DNA of 64,000 nt from Brienomyrus brachyistius (GCF_023856365.1 NC_064543.1:7023952-7087951), one strand, 5' to 3'; counted from the stretch's first letter, positions 9,566 to 20,984 are shown. Made by a program: numbers and translations. Notes: generated by a model from the letters alone, not told the origin.

Positions 9566-11030
9566 CACCTCTGGGTCGACCTAGAAACCCAAAATCTGCG
9601 CGGCAGATGGTTTTGGGACAGCCTCTGCTCCCTCCGAATCCATCCTGTGCTGTCACAACACAACAGTATTCTGGGTATTTTTGATGAAATCCATAGCAAA
9701 ATGTAACCGTCCTTGTTTTGGTCGTTGTCTCTGAAGTGTTTTTTCGGCCACACCTGAACGAGCAGGCAGGTCTGAATCACGGGTGATGTCACCATGGAAT
9801 GGCAAGGAGAAGGTACTCCTGTCATCCCCCCAGCTGTAGTGACATCAGTGTCCTTCCCCCCCCCCCAGAAGCCTTTAAGCACTTGTGCTTCTTAAGGGAA
9901 ACCCTCTATGCCGGATTTCACATGCATTGGTAGAATAGCTTGTACTAAATTTGGCGTTTTCAATGTACCGATTTATAGACCATTTGAGAAACTTGTTATT
10001 CATAATGATATGAAAACAGATGAAAATTGAAGTGCCATACAGGGTGGTCTACAATGAGCCTGAACCGGTTTTAACCCCCCGTGCTCACGACCTCACTTAA
10101 ATGTGGTCGTTTTCTTATCCTAGAAATGGCTCACATTGTCATGCCGCCCCTTTGCCAGCAGAGGGAGCCATCCCACCGGGGCATAGTCAGTAATGTGCTT
10201 TCAGCTTCAGTGAGCCTCCATAAGCCTTGCGGCTCAGGTTTGGGCACTTTTCCATTTGGTTACTGACTCTCCAGCAGCACCTAAAGACATGTGACTGTGC
10301 CTTAATTGGGCTATAAGTATTTAATGTTCGTTTATTTTCCTTTGTCAACTTTAGGGGGTTCTGTGAGAACCTTTTGAATGCTGTCTCTCTTGCATATCCA
10401 ACTATTTAAATTAAAGAATACCTTTAAACTGAATTTTTCCAGTTTGCTGTTGGTAAAACACTCGCATTTTGCTTTGTGAACATACCCCAGAATATTTGCA
10501 GCTCATCCTGGCCTTTGAGCCAAACATACTTTTAATGTGAAGGTTGAGAGGAGCAGATTCAGTGACATTCTGCCAGCTTTGTCTAGGATTTCTCGCCGGC
10601 AAGGTACAGCAAGCAGTTAGTGGTGGGAGAAATGGGACCCCAGCAGGCGGTGGGTGGGGCTGCCGCCCGCTGTCCAATCACTGCCTGACAGCCTAGCAGG
10701 AACTGACCAATGAAATCTGCAACACTGTGATTTCCAGGGCATAATCCCAGCCCCTGAACCCGCTTCCTTCTGTCACAGCCTCCTAGTGAACGGAGGAGCG
10801 TTTCATCAGAAAGTTAGCCTTTCTGCCCTTCCCACTGTACACTTGTTGGCAATGCCTAAATGCTGCTTTGGAAATAATTTGCCTTTACTTAGTTAAAAGC
10901 TAAATTTCACAAACCGTACAAGGATTGTAATAAATAATATGAAGTCGCAGCAGTTTCTTTACTGAAATGGCAATCGCTTCTGTTTATCCAGTGTCACGCG
11001 CTGACATGTACAGAACACTATTTTGTATCA
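9566..11030 (+). other. Lamin 3' UTR / inter-gene sequence without ORF
   Basis: Contains no ORF resembling a protein and no tRNA or rRNA. Holds a poly-C run near 9857, two AATAAA hexamers near the end, and otherwise unique sequence; most of it is probably the long 3' UTR of the exon 12 lamin transcript. Confidence 0.4.
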
Positions 11031-11034
11031 CTTT

Positions 11035-11040
11035 AATAAA
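11035..11040 (+). terminator. Distal lamin poly(A) signal
   Basis: AATAAA, the last + strand hexamer before the convergent RING-CH gene. It would give the exon 12 transcript a 3' UTR of about 1.5 kb. A second hexamer lies at 10929-10934. No + strand coding sequence is seen between 9566 and 11040. Confidence 0.5.
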
Positions 11041-11249
11041 GGTTTTTAGTTAAACTCATTAGACTCCAGATTGTTCATTCCTATGGACAGAACACACCAG
11101 AGTGCAGACTGGATGAGGGATTTTCCGCCTGCTCCTGAGCTGAGCTGAGCAGCCCGGTGTGCCTGGGGGAATTCCAGGTCGACGTAGCTTCGTCCAGAAG
11201 TAAATCTGGCAGGTGCCTTGCATTCCACCCTCAATTTTCCAAAATCAGT

Positions 11250-11255
11250 TTTATT
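11250..11255 (-). terminator. Poly(A) signal of the RING-CH gene
   Basis: AATAAA on -, 103 nt after the stop codon. The distal lamin signal on + is only about 210 bp away, so the two genes are tightly tail-to-tail. Confidence 0.6.
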
Positions 11256-11357
11256 ACCTGTTAAATTTTTCAGAGCCATTAAAAATAACGATAAGTTGAA
11301 CTATACAAATTTTAAATATTCCAAGGTCCATCCTTAAAGCGGCCGTGTTAAGTGGGG

Positions 11358-14300
11358 CTACACCACGGTCTTCTTGCTGGGGTCCTTGCTGGGGGGGCAT
11401 GGCAGTGGTTCCAGTCGGCCACAGGGGAGGCCCTCAGGCCGAGGAATCTGGAGTCGCACTCGCTGATTCGTCTGCCTCCACATCTCAAACAGGTGGACAT
11501 GGTATCGCAGGGAAACCTGTCGAAATTGGCACGTTAAAAGGTTATAGACCCTCTCGTTAGGATGTCATTAGCTAGAGTGACCAGGTAATCCATGTCAGGG
11601 AGGACACTTTGAGCCAGGGGGAGATTTGTAAACTACCATTTCTATAAAAAGGGCCTGGATTTCAGTTATGGGTTCTTGCTGTGTGCTGATTGGTCAGTCT
11701 CCTATAATCATGCATGTGTCACTAATGTTAATGTGAAACAACTGGATGAGTCTTTCAATCAAGGAAACAAATCAGTCAAAGCACAAGAAGAACAACTATT
11801 TAGCCAAGCAGAGGAGCCTTTCAGTTGTAAAGTAGTTTGCAAAGCCTGAAGTAGCTTAATGTGTCCCCCTGGCATGGGTTATTCAGTCACTAGCAGTGAA
11901 CAAAGTGAAGCTTAGTGAACTATTTTTTGACCCCACTAGATGGTGCTCTCTGTTCAAAAAAAGAGCACAAAACATGCCCCGAAAGCAAACCAAGAGCGCC
12001 ATCTAGTGGGGTAAAAAAATACAGCCAATGGTTCATGAAGCATCATTTTGTCCTTCACTACTGGCCACCCTACATGAGCAGAAAATGGGAATGGTGGCTG
12101 GTGCAGAGAGACGTGGACACTGGCTGATATATGGGTTACGTGCTTTTAAGGTCGCAATGTTATCATTCCGATCAACTTGGTGATAGTTGAAGTAAGGTTC
12201 CTCTGGTTACCATTAAGCTGTTTTGTACAGTGAACTGAACTACAGCAAAAGTGAGCAGCTTCAAAAAAAGCACTTATATCCTCAATGCTCTGTTTCTTCC
12301 CTTTTTTAGTAGCATTGTTGCAAATATATTCATCATTCCCATATTTGGTTGTAACAGAAGTTATGACCCGCCCACTTGCAAGTGATTCGCTGCCAAAAAT
12401 ATCACATTTAAGCTAAATTGCTCGCTTGGGAGAGGGTCTATTTGTGCCGAGTTGCATAAGAGTACTGCGTCCCACTGCTTTCCGGAGAGAACCGTGCTCG
12501 TCGGCAGGCGGATGCCGCTTACGGTCGTCCAGAAGAGGTAGATGGCGAGGAGGGCGACGGTAAGGACCAGCAGACCCGCAGCCTCCATGCTGTTGCTGTG
12601 GTAAAGATCCACGGCTCCGCGTACACAGAGCCACCCCGACAGAGAGGCCAGCGGCGTGATGAACGTGAAGCAGAGGGCGTCCCCACACAGCGTTCGCCTC
12701 TGGTAGCGCATAGACGGGGCATGCAGCCACTGGGGACCAGTAGAGAGGGAGGGCGGGTGGTTAAGAAGTGACATCAGCAGGCAGATTTAGTAGTTAATTA
12801 GAACGGCTATATCTGTTCACTCACTCTTTGCCGAGGTGGATAGTTCAGTTCCAGAAAGTAAAAATCCAGACCAACCAGCTGAATACTCTGTGACTCTTTA
12901 TACTCACCTGGTTGGTTGAAACAAAACCTTGGTCTGGATTTTTACTTTTTGGGCCTGAACTTTCCACCTCTGGCTTTTTGTAAAACGTATATCCAGTATT
13001 GCTGAAGATGTCCCGTAAAAATAAAAGTTGTATACATCTGCTTTTACTTGGTACCACTCCACGATTCTATGCTATGTATGTATTACACAGTTCTCTGCTC
13101 GTGTTGGGCCTGGAATGCCATCGCCTGATTACTTGGTCCCATGCAGCCCCCCAGCCCAGTGTGTACATGAGATAATGTCCATTAATATACGAGAAGCTTC
13201 CTCACCGGATGCCGCCAGCATCTAATCTCATTTTCACGTTGAGTGGTTTCAAAGTTTAAAGCGGCAAGCAGGACGGTGGGAGCGCACTGCTCCCGTACCT
13301 CAGTGAGTGGCCTGGGCTGCCGCTCTAGGGCAAACTCGAAGCGGCACAGCTCGCAGCGGCCGGTGCTGGAGGCCGTCAGCCAGCGTTCCAGGCAGCTGCG
13401 GTGCACCGACGCCAGCGAGCCAGAGCACTCGCACGGGGACAGCAGCTGCTCCGCCCCCCTGCCCTCGTGACAGATCCGGCAGAAGAGCTCCTCACTGCGG
13501 AGACGTCCATGCAAAAGGCACCGTCAGGAGCCACTCAGGAGCAACGTGAAAGTGTAACATCTTACACTGCAGAAAAGGATGCTGGCATTTGGCATTAATA
13601 ACGTGCCCATGTGAGGGAGCCCTTAAATCAGTTCTATTCCAACAGGATTTATTGGGCTTCAACCTCTAAACAGAGTTTGAAAACTGCACAGGTCAGAAAC
13701 CCACCCACAGGTAGAATTAGGACCAAGTTTGATGTGTTCCTTGGTCAACAAGGGAGGGGCTTGTATTTCACTTTTTTAACCAATCACAGTCTTCATCCTA
13801 TGACATAGCCGCATTAATTAAAACCGGTGTTTTCTGTTAAGCTGCAAGAGATTTCTAAAGCATCTGTTTTATTGTGTTATTTATTGTCATGGATAAACAC
13901 ACAAAACATAGGAATATGCTCACCTGCAGAGGCTGGACAGAGCAATGTATGGGTGCATCTTTACTTCATGATTATAATAATAATAACAACATGATTCAAA
14001 CTGGCAATCTTACGATCACAAGCACAGAGGTTTAGCCTGCTGAGACAAACGCTGCCCCTGTTCTGATGCCTTGATGGCTGGAGGCCTTGAGTTTGAAAAT
14101 AATTTTTTAAAAAATGAACCAATGTTCGTCAAACTCAGCAAACACAAGATGTCCAGTATTAATAGGACCGTCCTTCCTTTACAGACCTATTTCGCGGGAT
14201 CTTTGGGGCAGACCTACCTGCTACCAGAGCTCACGGCCAATGGCGGAGCAGAGTTGTCGATGACGACCTCCGGCTGGCTCTCGTTCCCGCTGCCGTGCTC

Positions 14301-14369
14301 CGGTGTGGCCTTTACCTGCAGCGTCACTGGGCTGCCCAGGGCTGAGCTTGTGGCTTCATGAGACACCAT
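11358..14369 (-). CDS. marchf3: RING-CH membrane E3 ubiquitin ligase, MARCH2/3 type
   Basis: Exons in transcript order: 14369-14218, 13494-13299, 12729-12523, 11516-11358; all GT-AG and phase-consistent, giving 237 aa. The start is the ATG at 14369 in a GCCGCCATGG context. Residues 56-103 are a RING-CH finger: CRIC, CEC, seven residues then HRSC, and CELC, with the conserved ERWL. PRPLTEW leads to two membrane segments (about [16 protein letters not shown] and [15 protein letters not shown]), then [18 protein letters not shown] and a C-terminal KKTVV, a PDZ-ligand-like end shared with MARCH3 (KETVV). Family members ubiquitinate membrane proteins in endosomes, ER and plasma membrane. The N-terminal 50 residues are shorter and diverged from human MARCH2/3. 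It is closer to MARCH3 than MARCH2 by the CEC motif, RGAVD and the TVV end, but could be a separate paralogue. Confidence 0.9.
11921..12021. repeat. Hairpin with inverted CTCF-like motifs in RING-CH intron 3
   Basis: Arms of about 29 bp (2 mismatches) around a roughly 43-bp loop. The right arm holds an exact match on - to the CTCF core, CCACTAGATGGCGCT (11995-12009). The left arm has the same core on + with one change (GGT for GGC, 11933-11947). Probably a small foldback element. Confidence 0.6.
12831..12972. mobile_element. Palindromic hAT-like MITE in RING-CH intron 2
   Basis: Ends CCGAGGTGG and CCACCTCTG, with inner arms AGTAAAAATCCAGACCA and TGGTCTGGATTTTTACT. The flanks ACTCTTTG and GCTTTTTG agree at 6 of 8 positions. 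Same family as 14845-15007. Confidence 0.7.
13960..14050 (-). repeat. tRNA-like SINE fragment
   Basis: On -, a CAGCAGGCTAAACCTC stretch is followed by GATTGCCAGTTTGAATC, resembling the A- and B-box of a tRNA-derived SINE. Degenerate; lies in RING-CH intron 1. Confidence 0.4.
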
Positions 14370-14524
14370 GGCGGCCAGGAAAGGGGCCATGAGCCCCCCA
14401 ACCCCCTCTCCTTGCTCAGACCCCACGTAGCACAAGACAAGAGCGTGAGCCCTGGCATGGAAATAAATCACTGGGTGAAGACCTGCCAGAAGCTTCCCTG
14501 AAACATTTCAAAATGAAAACTGCA

Positions 14525-14620
14525 GGGGGTGTCGTGGTTAAAGACATCAGCCAATGAACGAACATGGGCACGAGGCAGGGAACAATCCAAGATGGGGGGC
14601 CAGCCCATCGCAGTATTTAT
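14525..14620 (+). repeat. SINE fragment upstream of the RING-CH gene
   Basis: Contains ACGAGGCAGGGAACAA and GGGGGCCAGCCCATCGCAG, a block found in many teleost SINE copies; truncated at both ends. Confidence 0.45.
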
Positions 14621-14844
14621 ACTTTCCTCTGGATTAAAAGAACCAATCCCTCACATGTTTTTTATTTAACTACCTTTAATTGGCAGACAATGGGTCTTTT
14701 TTTTAGGAGATCTAAATGAAGGGTCATCAAAGACCACCCAGGAATAATCAGACATAATCGTAAACGATCCTCCTGCAGGACGTCAAAGCAAATGTCTGCT
14801 GTGCATTACTCTTCTATCTGCTTCTAATTGTACTTCCTCTGGAT

Positions 14845-15007
14845 CAGTGGTGGGTTATCCAGGTCCAGAGAGTAAAAGTCCAGACCAAGATTTTGTTTCA
14901 ACCAACCAGTTCAGTACTCTGTTGCTGTGACTCTTTGTGCTCAACTGGCTGGTTGAAATAAAATCCTGGTCTGGACTTTTACTCTGTGGACCTGGACTAC
15001 CCCCCTG
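14845..15007. mobile_element. Palindromic hAT-like MITE, second copy
   Basis: Ends CAGTGGTGGGTTATCCAGG and CCTGGACTACCCCCCTG, inner arms GAGTAAAAGTCCAGACC and GGTCTGGACTTTTACTC. A diverged sister of 12831-12972. No convincing target duplication. Confidence 0.65.
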
Positions 15008-18000
15008 TCATGATTCTAATTTTTAATTAAGTTTAAAACCATATTCTGAATTCATGATCCAATTTTACAACCCTGCTCATTCAGAAAAGCTGAGAAATGC
15101 ATTTTCTTTAACAGCTTGTCCTGTGCATGATCAGACATCTTAAACCAAGCGTAAAGGAAGATATTTGGTGATATTATTTCCTTGTGGCACTGACAAAGAG
15201 AGCTTATCTCGCCATTGTAAGTGGAGTGTGGTAAGTGACTCACGTCACTCAGGGAAAATCAGCTCACTGATCTGTGGCGATGGAGCGTATTACTCCGGTA
15301 ATCTACACACAGAGGCGGGACTAAGGGGTTGCCAGATGTGGCTACTCCGCATAAACGTAATAAAAAGGAAATATGGATTATTTCATTCTCTAAGAGAAGC
15401 CACCAGACACAGTGCATCCCGGCCACCCCATAATATAAATGGCTGTTGATGGTTACCACGCAAATTTTTCTGCAGGCACCATTGTCTACACATCACAACA
15501 TAGAAAGTACCACTAGATTTTCTTTCCACTGACCATTTCTCGACAACACTTGCAATCAGATACAACCAATAACTTAACGATTAAGTCTAAATCAATTCGT
15601 AGAATAACTGGCAACAGTGGCAAAACATGGACACTACAGTATGCAATGAGTTAAAGATTTGGTGTCAGATACACATTTAAACAGACAGCAAGTGACCCCC
15701 CCCCCCCCCAACTACAAAAATGTCTTGTTTTCAACTGGATGCAGGCAGCAGATACCATGACAGCATGAATAAATACCTGAATAAAATAACGTGCCGGTGG
15801 ACAGTTGACCTTCATCTACTTGCAGGCCCTTTTCGCTATTTAAATGCGTTGTAACTCTCCATCTCACCTGTCTGCAGCAGCCGGTAAGACTCATTCATAA
15901 AAGCGTGAAGTCAGAGGAGAATTTTCATCTGCGGAACATCAGAAGCGCTCCAGAGCCCTCAGCTGACTGATCGTGCACCATACCTGCTGCCAAACTATCA
16001 CAACAGGCGCACAACTTTTTAAAGGAAGGTCTATATTTCAAAAGCTTACCATGCCAGCGAAAACACTCTTCGTATCCCAGGTGCTCAGAGGATATCGAGT
16101 GAGGTATGCAGACAGTGGACCTCTGAAGATGCAAGGTCTTCCTACGCTGCTCATATTAACATTCAGCTCAAGGTCGGCGGTGGGAATAGATGGGGATTAG
16201 ACTGGGAGAGCAGGCGCAGACTAGACGAATAGAAATCCTTTTCACTTCACTGCAAGCCACGCCAAGGACACCTACTTACTATAGCCCCCTAATCCAGTTA
16301 GACATCGCTGTTGCCTGCCTTTTAAATCTTTCAGACATAACGGCGACCTGGCTGTGCAGGAAAGAATTATAAATTGATAAATGATTTTTTTTGGCACAAG
16401 AAAGGCGATATAAGTACTTTGCAGTCAGCAAGGGGCACCTCAGGGCTTTTCATGATGTCAGGTGCTATTTTTAGACACCTGTCTGAGAGGACCCTCATCT
16501 CTGAAATAGAACCCGCCTTTCACGTTTTCTACAGTAAAGTATGAGCTAACATTTTAGAATGGAGAGAGACAGCCATAGTACTAGAAAACGGGAGGTCAGG
16601 AATACACATGATATACACTGAGTGTTGAGATTTTGATACTCAAGTGCTGGGCTCACCCAGTGGTTTCTTCGCGGGTAGGGACAATGGGAGACCCCCTGCT
16701 TTGGTCTCCGCAGGCCAGCTGGGACCCAACCAGTCTGGAAGTTTGAGGGACTCAGTGCCGGCCGAGGTCCGAGCCGAACTGCCGCCCTGAAGGTGCACAT
16801 AGCTGAACTGACTGCCCAGACATGTGGATTTGGGTACAGATAGTCAGGATATGTTCCTAGAAATGTAGTGGGAGCAGCGTGTGTGTCTGGGGGGGGGGGG
16901 GGGGGGGGGGGTTCAGGGCTGATTTGGTCCCTATCAGTGTTGAAACTTAAACCTGCTTTCTTGCAATCGCCTCAGATTTGAAGGGTTTCAATGGCACTTG
17001 AGCCGTGATTTTATGCAAGTATCATTATGTTTGACGGGGTGAAATTTGGTGGTTTAGCCTCATTACGGTTGTTTACCTCTCACGCCATATAAGGGAACAC
17101 AGTGAGCCACTTCTACTTCATGGATCTCTACACCACAGGTCACACGTAGACCATGATTTGTTGTTACGAATCAAATCACGGATACGATCACTAAGCTTCA
17201 CAGCTTGTCTCTGTTGCTTCAAAACATTTTTTGCAGATTACAAAAGAGAAATGGTTCAGATTTGCTTATATGGGCTAGGAAAGCTTATGGGACAGGACTA
17301 ATAAAAGTAACGTCCATTCATATTTATGGTGGGTTTCGTCTTTATGCATTTTTCTAAGCTGAGATTAAAGTGCTGTGGAGGACAGGGGGTCCCGGTGCCG
17401 CTGAGAGTGTCGCACTCTTTTACCGGCAAAGCCCTGGACAGCGACTCGCTCCTCGCTCTCCTCTCTCCCTCTCTTTCGTTTTTTTGTATTTCCTCTAATC
17501 CTATCAGCTATTCATTCACAAGCTGCTCTGGACAAAGGCGGAGAGGGATTGGACATCATTGTAAATTCCTTCATGAAGAGAAAGAGGGGGTGAATAATTT
17601 CTTTGACACGCCTGGGACAGCGGCGGAGACCCAGACGCCGGAGATTATCACAGGACTATAGACGAAGTGTCCAGCTCGTATGAAAGGGGGAGCTGCTTTC
17701 CCCCTGAGGGTTGTCGAGACGGCTGGGGCCGCGGTTTGTGTGGTGTCGCACCCCAAACACCGTCCCCCTGCCCTTCAGTAAGACCTTTATTATTAGAGGA
17801 GGAAAAGACCCCCTTATCGTCTCCCGAGGGAACAGCAAATGCGCACTTAATGTTAAAGTCCACACTCATTCAAAGGAGACGCGCCACAACCCCGTCAGAC
17901 AGAAATACCCCCTTTCTTCTGGAAGTCTGCAAACCGACAGCAGTCGCTCCCAAGGACAGATATTGTTCGAGATTAAAATGCAGTGCACAATATTCATCGA

Positions 18001-18200
18001 CTGGAAAATAATATTAAATGTGTAGGTATATTGTCAAAGTATATCAAAAACACGTCTCTGACTATATCACAATACTGAAATATTAAGCACATGTTAATAT
18101 TAAGTACCGTATGCCTTGCTTTCAGATACACTTGGTTTGCAATTATACTTTAAAGAGTCACAAAACTTGTTTTGATAATTATTTTTTCGCTTCAAAATTG
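15008..18200. other. Gene-free stretch between RING-CH gene and connexin
   Basis: No ORF resembles a protein. Contains a C run at about 15696-15709 and a 23-base G run at 16889-16911. 17480-17680 is G+C-rich, unique and repeat-poor, and is the best candidate for a conserved non-coding element here. Confidence 0.4.
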
Positions 18201-18207
18201 TTGACAC

Positions 18208-18379
18208 ACCACAGCACACAACAACAAAATGCATTTAACCCATATGTGACATCATAGGGGGCACCTGGGGGATGTGCTTTGCTCAGCATACATCAGTGGT
18301 ACCTTGCTAGTCAGGGATTGGAACCAGCAACCATCTGATCATAGGCACATAGCCCTAAGCATTAGGCCTCCACTGCCCA
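18208..18379 (-). repeat. tRNA-derived SINE
   Basis: On - it starts GGGCAGTGGAGGCCTAATGC, carries a B-box-like GGTTGCTGGTTCCAATCC, and continues into a GGTTAAATGCATTTTG tail, the layout of a widespread fish SINE. Too diverged to be a working tRNA gene. Confidence 0.65.
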
Positions 18380-18964
18380 CTGTGTACTATCACTTTGTCA
18401 AGAATAGTCTTCGGAGAAGATGCTGACAAGGACCAGCTCATCTGGCATTAGGACTCGTGTGCAGTACCAGTGCATGAGGCATTCAGGCCACGGAGCAAGA
18501 AGATGCAGGCAAGCGGGAGAGATGGGACCCAGGAGGAAACAGGGATTCCTACCTTTTTAGTGAAAGCCTGGTGACACAGGACAGTAATCAGAGGTCCCTA
18601 CACCTACATCAGAGACACTAACACCTTCTACCGCACAAGGTTTTCCTTTTAGGGGTAAAAGTTAAGTACAATATGTTATCAGGAACAAGGGCTGATGAAG
18701 AAAATTATGCACCGACAATCGCAGTCTTCCTAAGGTGGATCCAACTCCCTCTCCGGTTAGACCATGGAGATCCAGGACTTTATGACCCTAATCTGATAGG
18801 CAGGGGAAGGGAAGGGAAGGTGAAGAGCACATGGCCATTAATAAGAATTTTAGTGACGGGGGGGGTCTATTATCATGTGACGACAAGCTGTGCGGCCTTA
18901 TGGAACCGAAAAGCAGGGAACATTCTGGAGGCACCTTCCAATACGCATCAGCGGTCTCTGCCGG

Positions 18965-18985
18965 GACGGCGGCCTGGCCGCCGTC
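18965..18985. repeat. Perfect 21-bp GC palindrome
   Basis: Arms GACGGCGGCC and GGCCGCCGTC around a single T, in a G+C-rich island about 0.93 kb before the connexin ATG. Confidence 0.8.
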
Positions 18986-19913
18986 TGACAGCTGTGTGTC
19001 CTGGCTGGGCCTTTCAGGAGCTGACAGTATATTTAGCCGCAGTCTAAACGGCTCAGCCTTAAACAGGGAGCAGATTAACATGGGGCTGGGATAGTCTGCC
19101 GGTGTCAGGAAAGTGCAGCTGGGGGGGGGGGGGTGGGTCTCAGAGTCTCGTCTGTGTCTTATCACCTGGAGGAAGGGGACGGGGGGTGCAGAACTTCTGG
19201 GATTCGGTCTCACACGGCAAGGGGAACTTTCTGAGAGAAGCCTAACTCCTGGATAACAGGTTACACTCTCATACTGAATAATCGACATTCCAGGCCCTCT
19301 TGAAAAGCACAGTTTTGCTTCACTTAGGGACAATCATTGCTGATTCATGACACCACAACTCATAATTTAGGATGCAAACATCCGAACTCCGATCAAATAT
19401 ATTTACGGAAGCATTACGACATGGAATAATTCAGTCGTGAGCTGAGAAAAAAATGAAGTGCGACTTGGAGAATTATATTTATTTAAATGTTTATTTTACA
19501 TTAACCGTCTGCAACTGTTCCTGTATATAGGTTTCTGACAATCACTGACAATGTGGGAAAAAAACACGTTTTCCTTTAATAGGATTTCCATGTAAAGGAA
19601 GGCCATCTTGCTTTTCCGCACGGTGTAATCTGTGAAGAATGTTATCACCTGGTGTTATCAGTCTCCTCTAAAATAGGAGTGCAGCATCCCCATTTCAAAC
19701 CGGAGCCCCAAAGACAAGCGGGTCTCCCACGTGACGTTGGTCAAGTAGTCTGGGGGGGTGGGACACGGGTGCTTATCTCCAGGGCAGAAAGGGGCGGCCT
19801 GTGACAGTGATGGTCCCACAGCAGTGTGCTCAGAGCGACGGCGCCCTATCGCCTGTGCACAGCGCCACAGGAGCCAGCCGTGGATCCGGTTCCAGTCGCG
19901 CCCTTCCGGAGGC

Positions 19914-20984
19914 ATGACGGAGTGGACTCTGCTGAAGAGACTTCTGGATGCTGTGCATCAGCACTCCACCATGATGGGCAGGCTCTGGCTCACCGTCGTG
20001 GTGGTCTTCCGGCTGCTGGTGGTGGCTGTGGCCGCAGAGGACGTGTACGCAGACGAGCGGGAGATGTTCGTGTGCAACACGGCACAGCCGGGCTGCCCAA
20101 ACGTCTGCTACGACGGCTTCGCGCCCATCTCGCAGCCTCGCTTCTGGGTCTTCCAAATCGTCACGGTGTCCACGCCCTCGCTGTGCTTCGTCATCTACAC
20201 CTGGCACAGCCTGTCCAAGCGACCGGCAGGGGAGCGAGCGGAGGCGGCGCAGGAGACGCGCGGCAGGATGTGCGACTCGGACAGCTGCTCTGTCAGGTCG
20301 CACAGACACCTGGGTCACAGTCTGGTGGACGTTCTAGACAGCGCAGCTGCAAGGGGAGGCCGGCAAAGCCCAGGAACCCTCTCCAACTACGCGGCAGCAC
20401 CTCAGGACGGCACGGGTCAGTCCCGAGTCCTGTCCAAATGCTACGTCATCCACGTATGCTTCCGGGCAACCCTGGAGCTGAGCTTCGTCTTTGCCCAGTG
20501 GCTCCTGTTTGGGTTTCAGGTTCCTCCCCACTATCTCTGCTCAATGTCACCCTGCTCCCAGCAGGTGGACTGCTATGTCTCACGGCCTACAGAGAAAACC
20601 ATATTTCTCCTCTTCATGTTCTGTGTCAGCGTGTTCTGCATCGTCTTGAACTTCCTGGAGCTCAACCACCTGGGTTGGAAAAGGCTGAAGCTATCATCTC
20701 GCATCCCAGACACCTGGAGAGGGTACGAATCTATAGCGCAGGACAGCCACTCCACAGCATCCCTCACTTACAGGGAGCTCTCCAGCACCGGATCTTTGCC
20801 CATACTGGACCTAGCGGGGAAACACCGGCCAGCTTGGTCCTTCACTGGAGACTGCTCCCCCCTAAAAGGAGAGGCAGATGCCAAACCTCCAAGCCAAGAT
20901 GATCACAAAGGAGCAGACTGTCTGAAGAGCAAGGCCAGCAAAGGCAGGAGCGCCAAGCTTCGGGGAACCGAGGTCTGGATTTAA
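19914..20984 (+). CDS. Connexin (gap junction protein, delta/gamma type), intronless
   Basis: 356 aa in one exon. Six connexins form a hemichannel; two hemichannels dock into a gap junction. Order: cytoplasmic N-terminus MTEWTLLKRLLDAV; TM1 about 22-41; first loop with CNTAQPGCPNVC (C54, C61, C65; C-x6-C-x3-C); TM2 about 77-97; cytoplasmic loop about 98-174; TM3 about 175-203; second loop with CSMSPCSQQVDC (C209, C214, C220; C-x4-C-x5-C) then YVSRPTEKT; TM4 about 229-251; C-tail ending EVWI. The N-terminus, first loop and tail after TM4 (LNHLGW) resemble delta connexins (Cx36 group), while FAPISQPRFWVFQI and the VWI end resemble gamma connexins (Cx45/Cx47), so no symbol is given. Start: ATG with G at -3; the 52 in-frame codons upstream are not connexin-like. 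Unlike GJD2, there is no intron in the N-terminal region. Confidence 0.94.
   Translation: MTEWTLLKRLLDAVHQHSTMMGRLWLTVVVVFRLLVVAVAAEDVYADEREMFVCNTAQPGCPNVCYDGFAPISQPRFWVFQIVTVSTPSLCFVIYTWHSLSKRPAGERAEAAQETRGRMCDSDSCSVRSHRHLGHSLVDVLDSAAARGGRQSPGTLSNYAAAPQDGTGQSRVLSKCYVIHVCFRATLELSFVFAQWLLFGFQVPPHYLCSMSPCSQQVDCYVSRPTEKTIFLLFMFCVSVFCIVLNFLELNHLGWKRLKLSSRIPDTWRGYESIAQDSHSTASLTYRELSSTGSLPILDLAGKHRPAWSFTGDCSPLKGEADAKPPSQDDHKGADCLKSKASKGRSAKLRGTEVWI

Noticed and set aside
19758..19913. In-frame 52-codon extension upstream of the connexin ATG
   Set aside because: Connexins begin with a short cytoplasmic helix, exactly MTEWTLLKRLLDAV here; the upstream codons resemble nothing and the ATG at 19914 has a good context.
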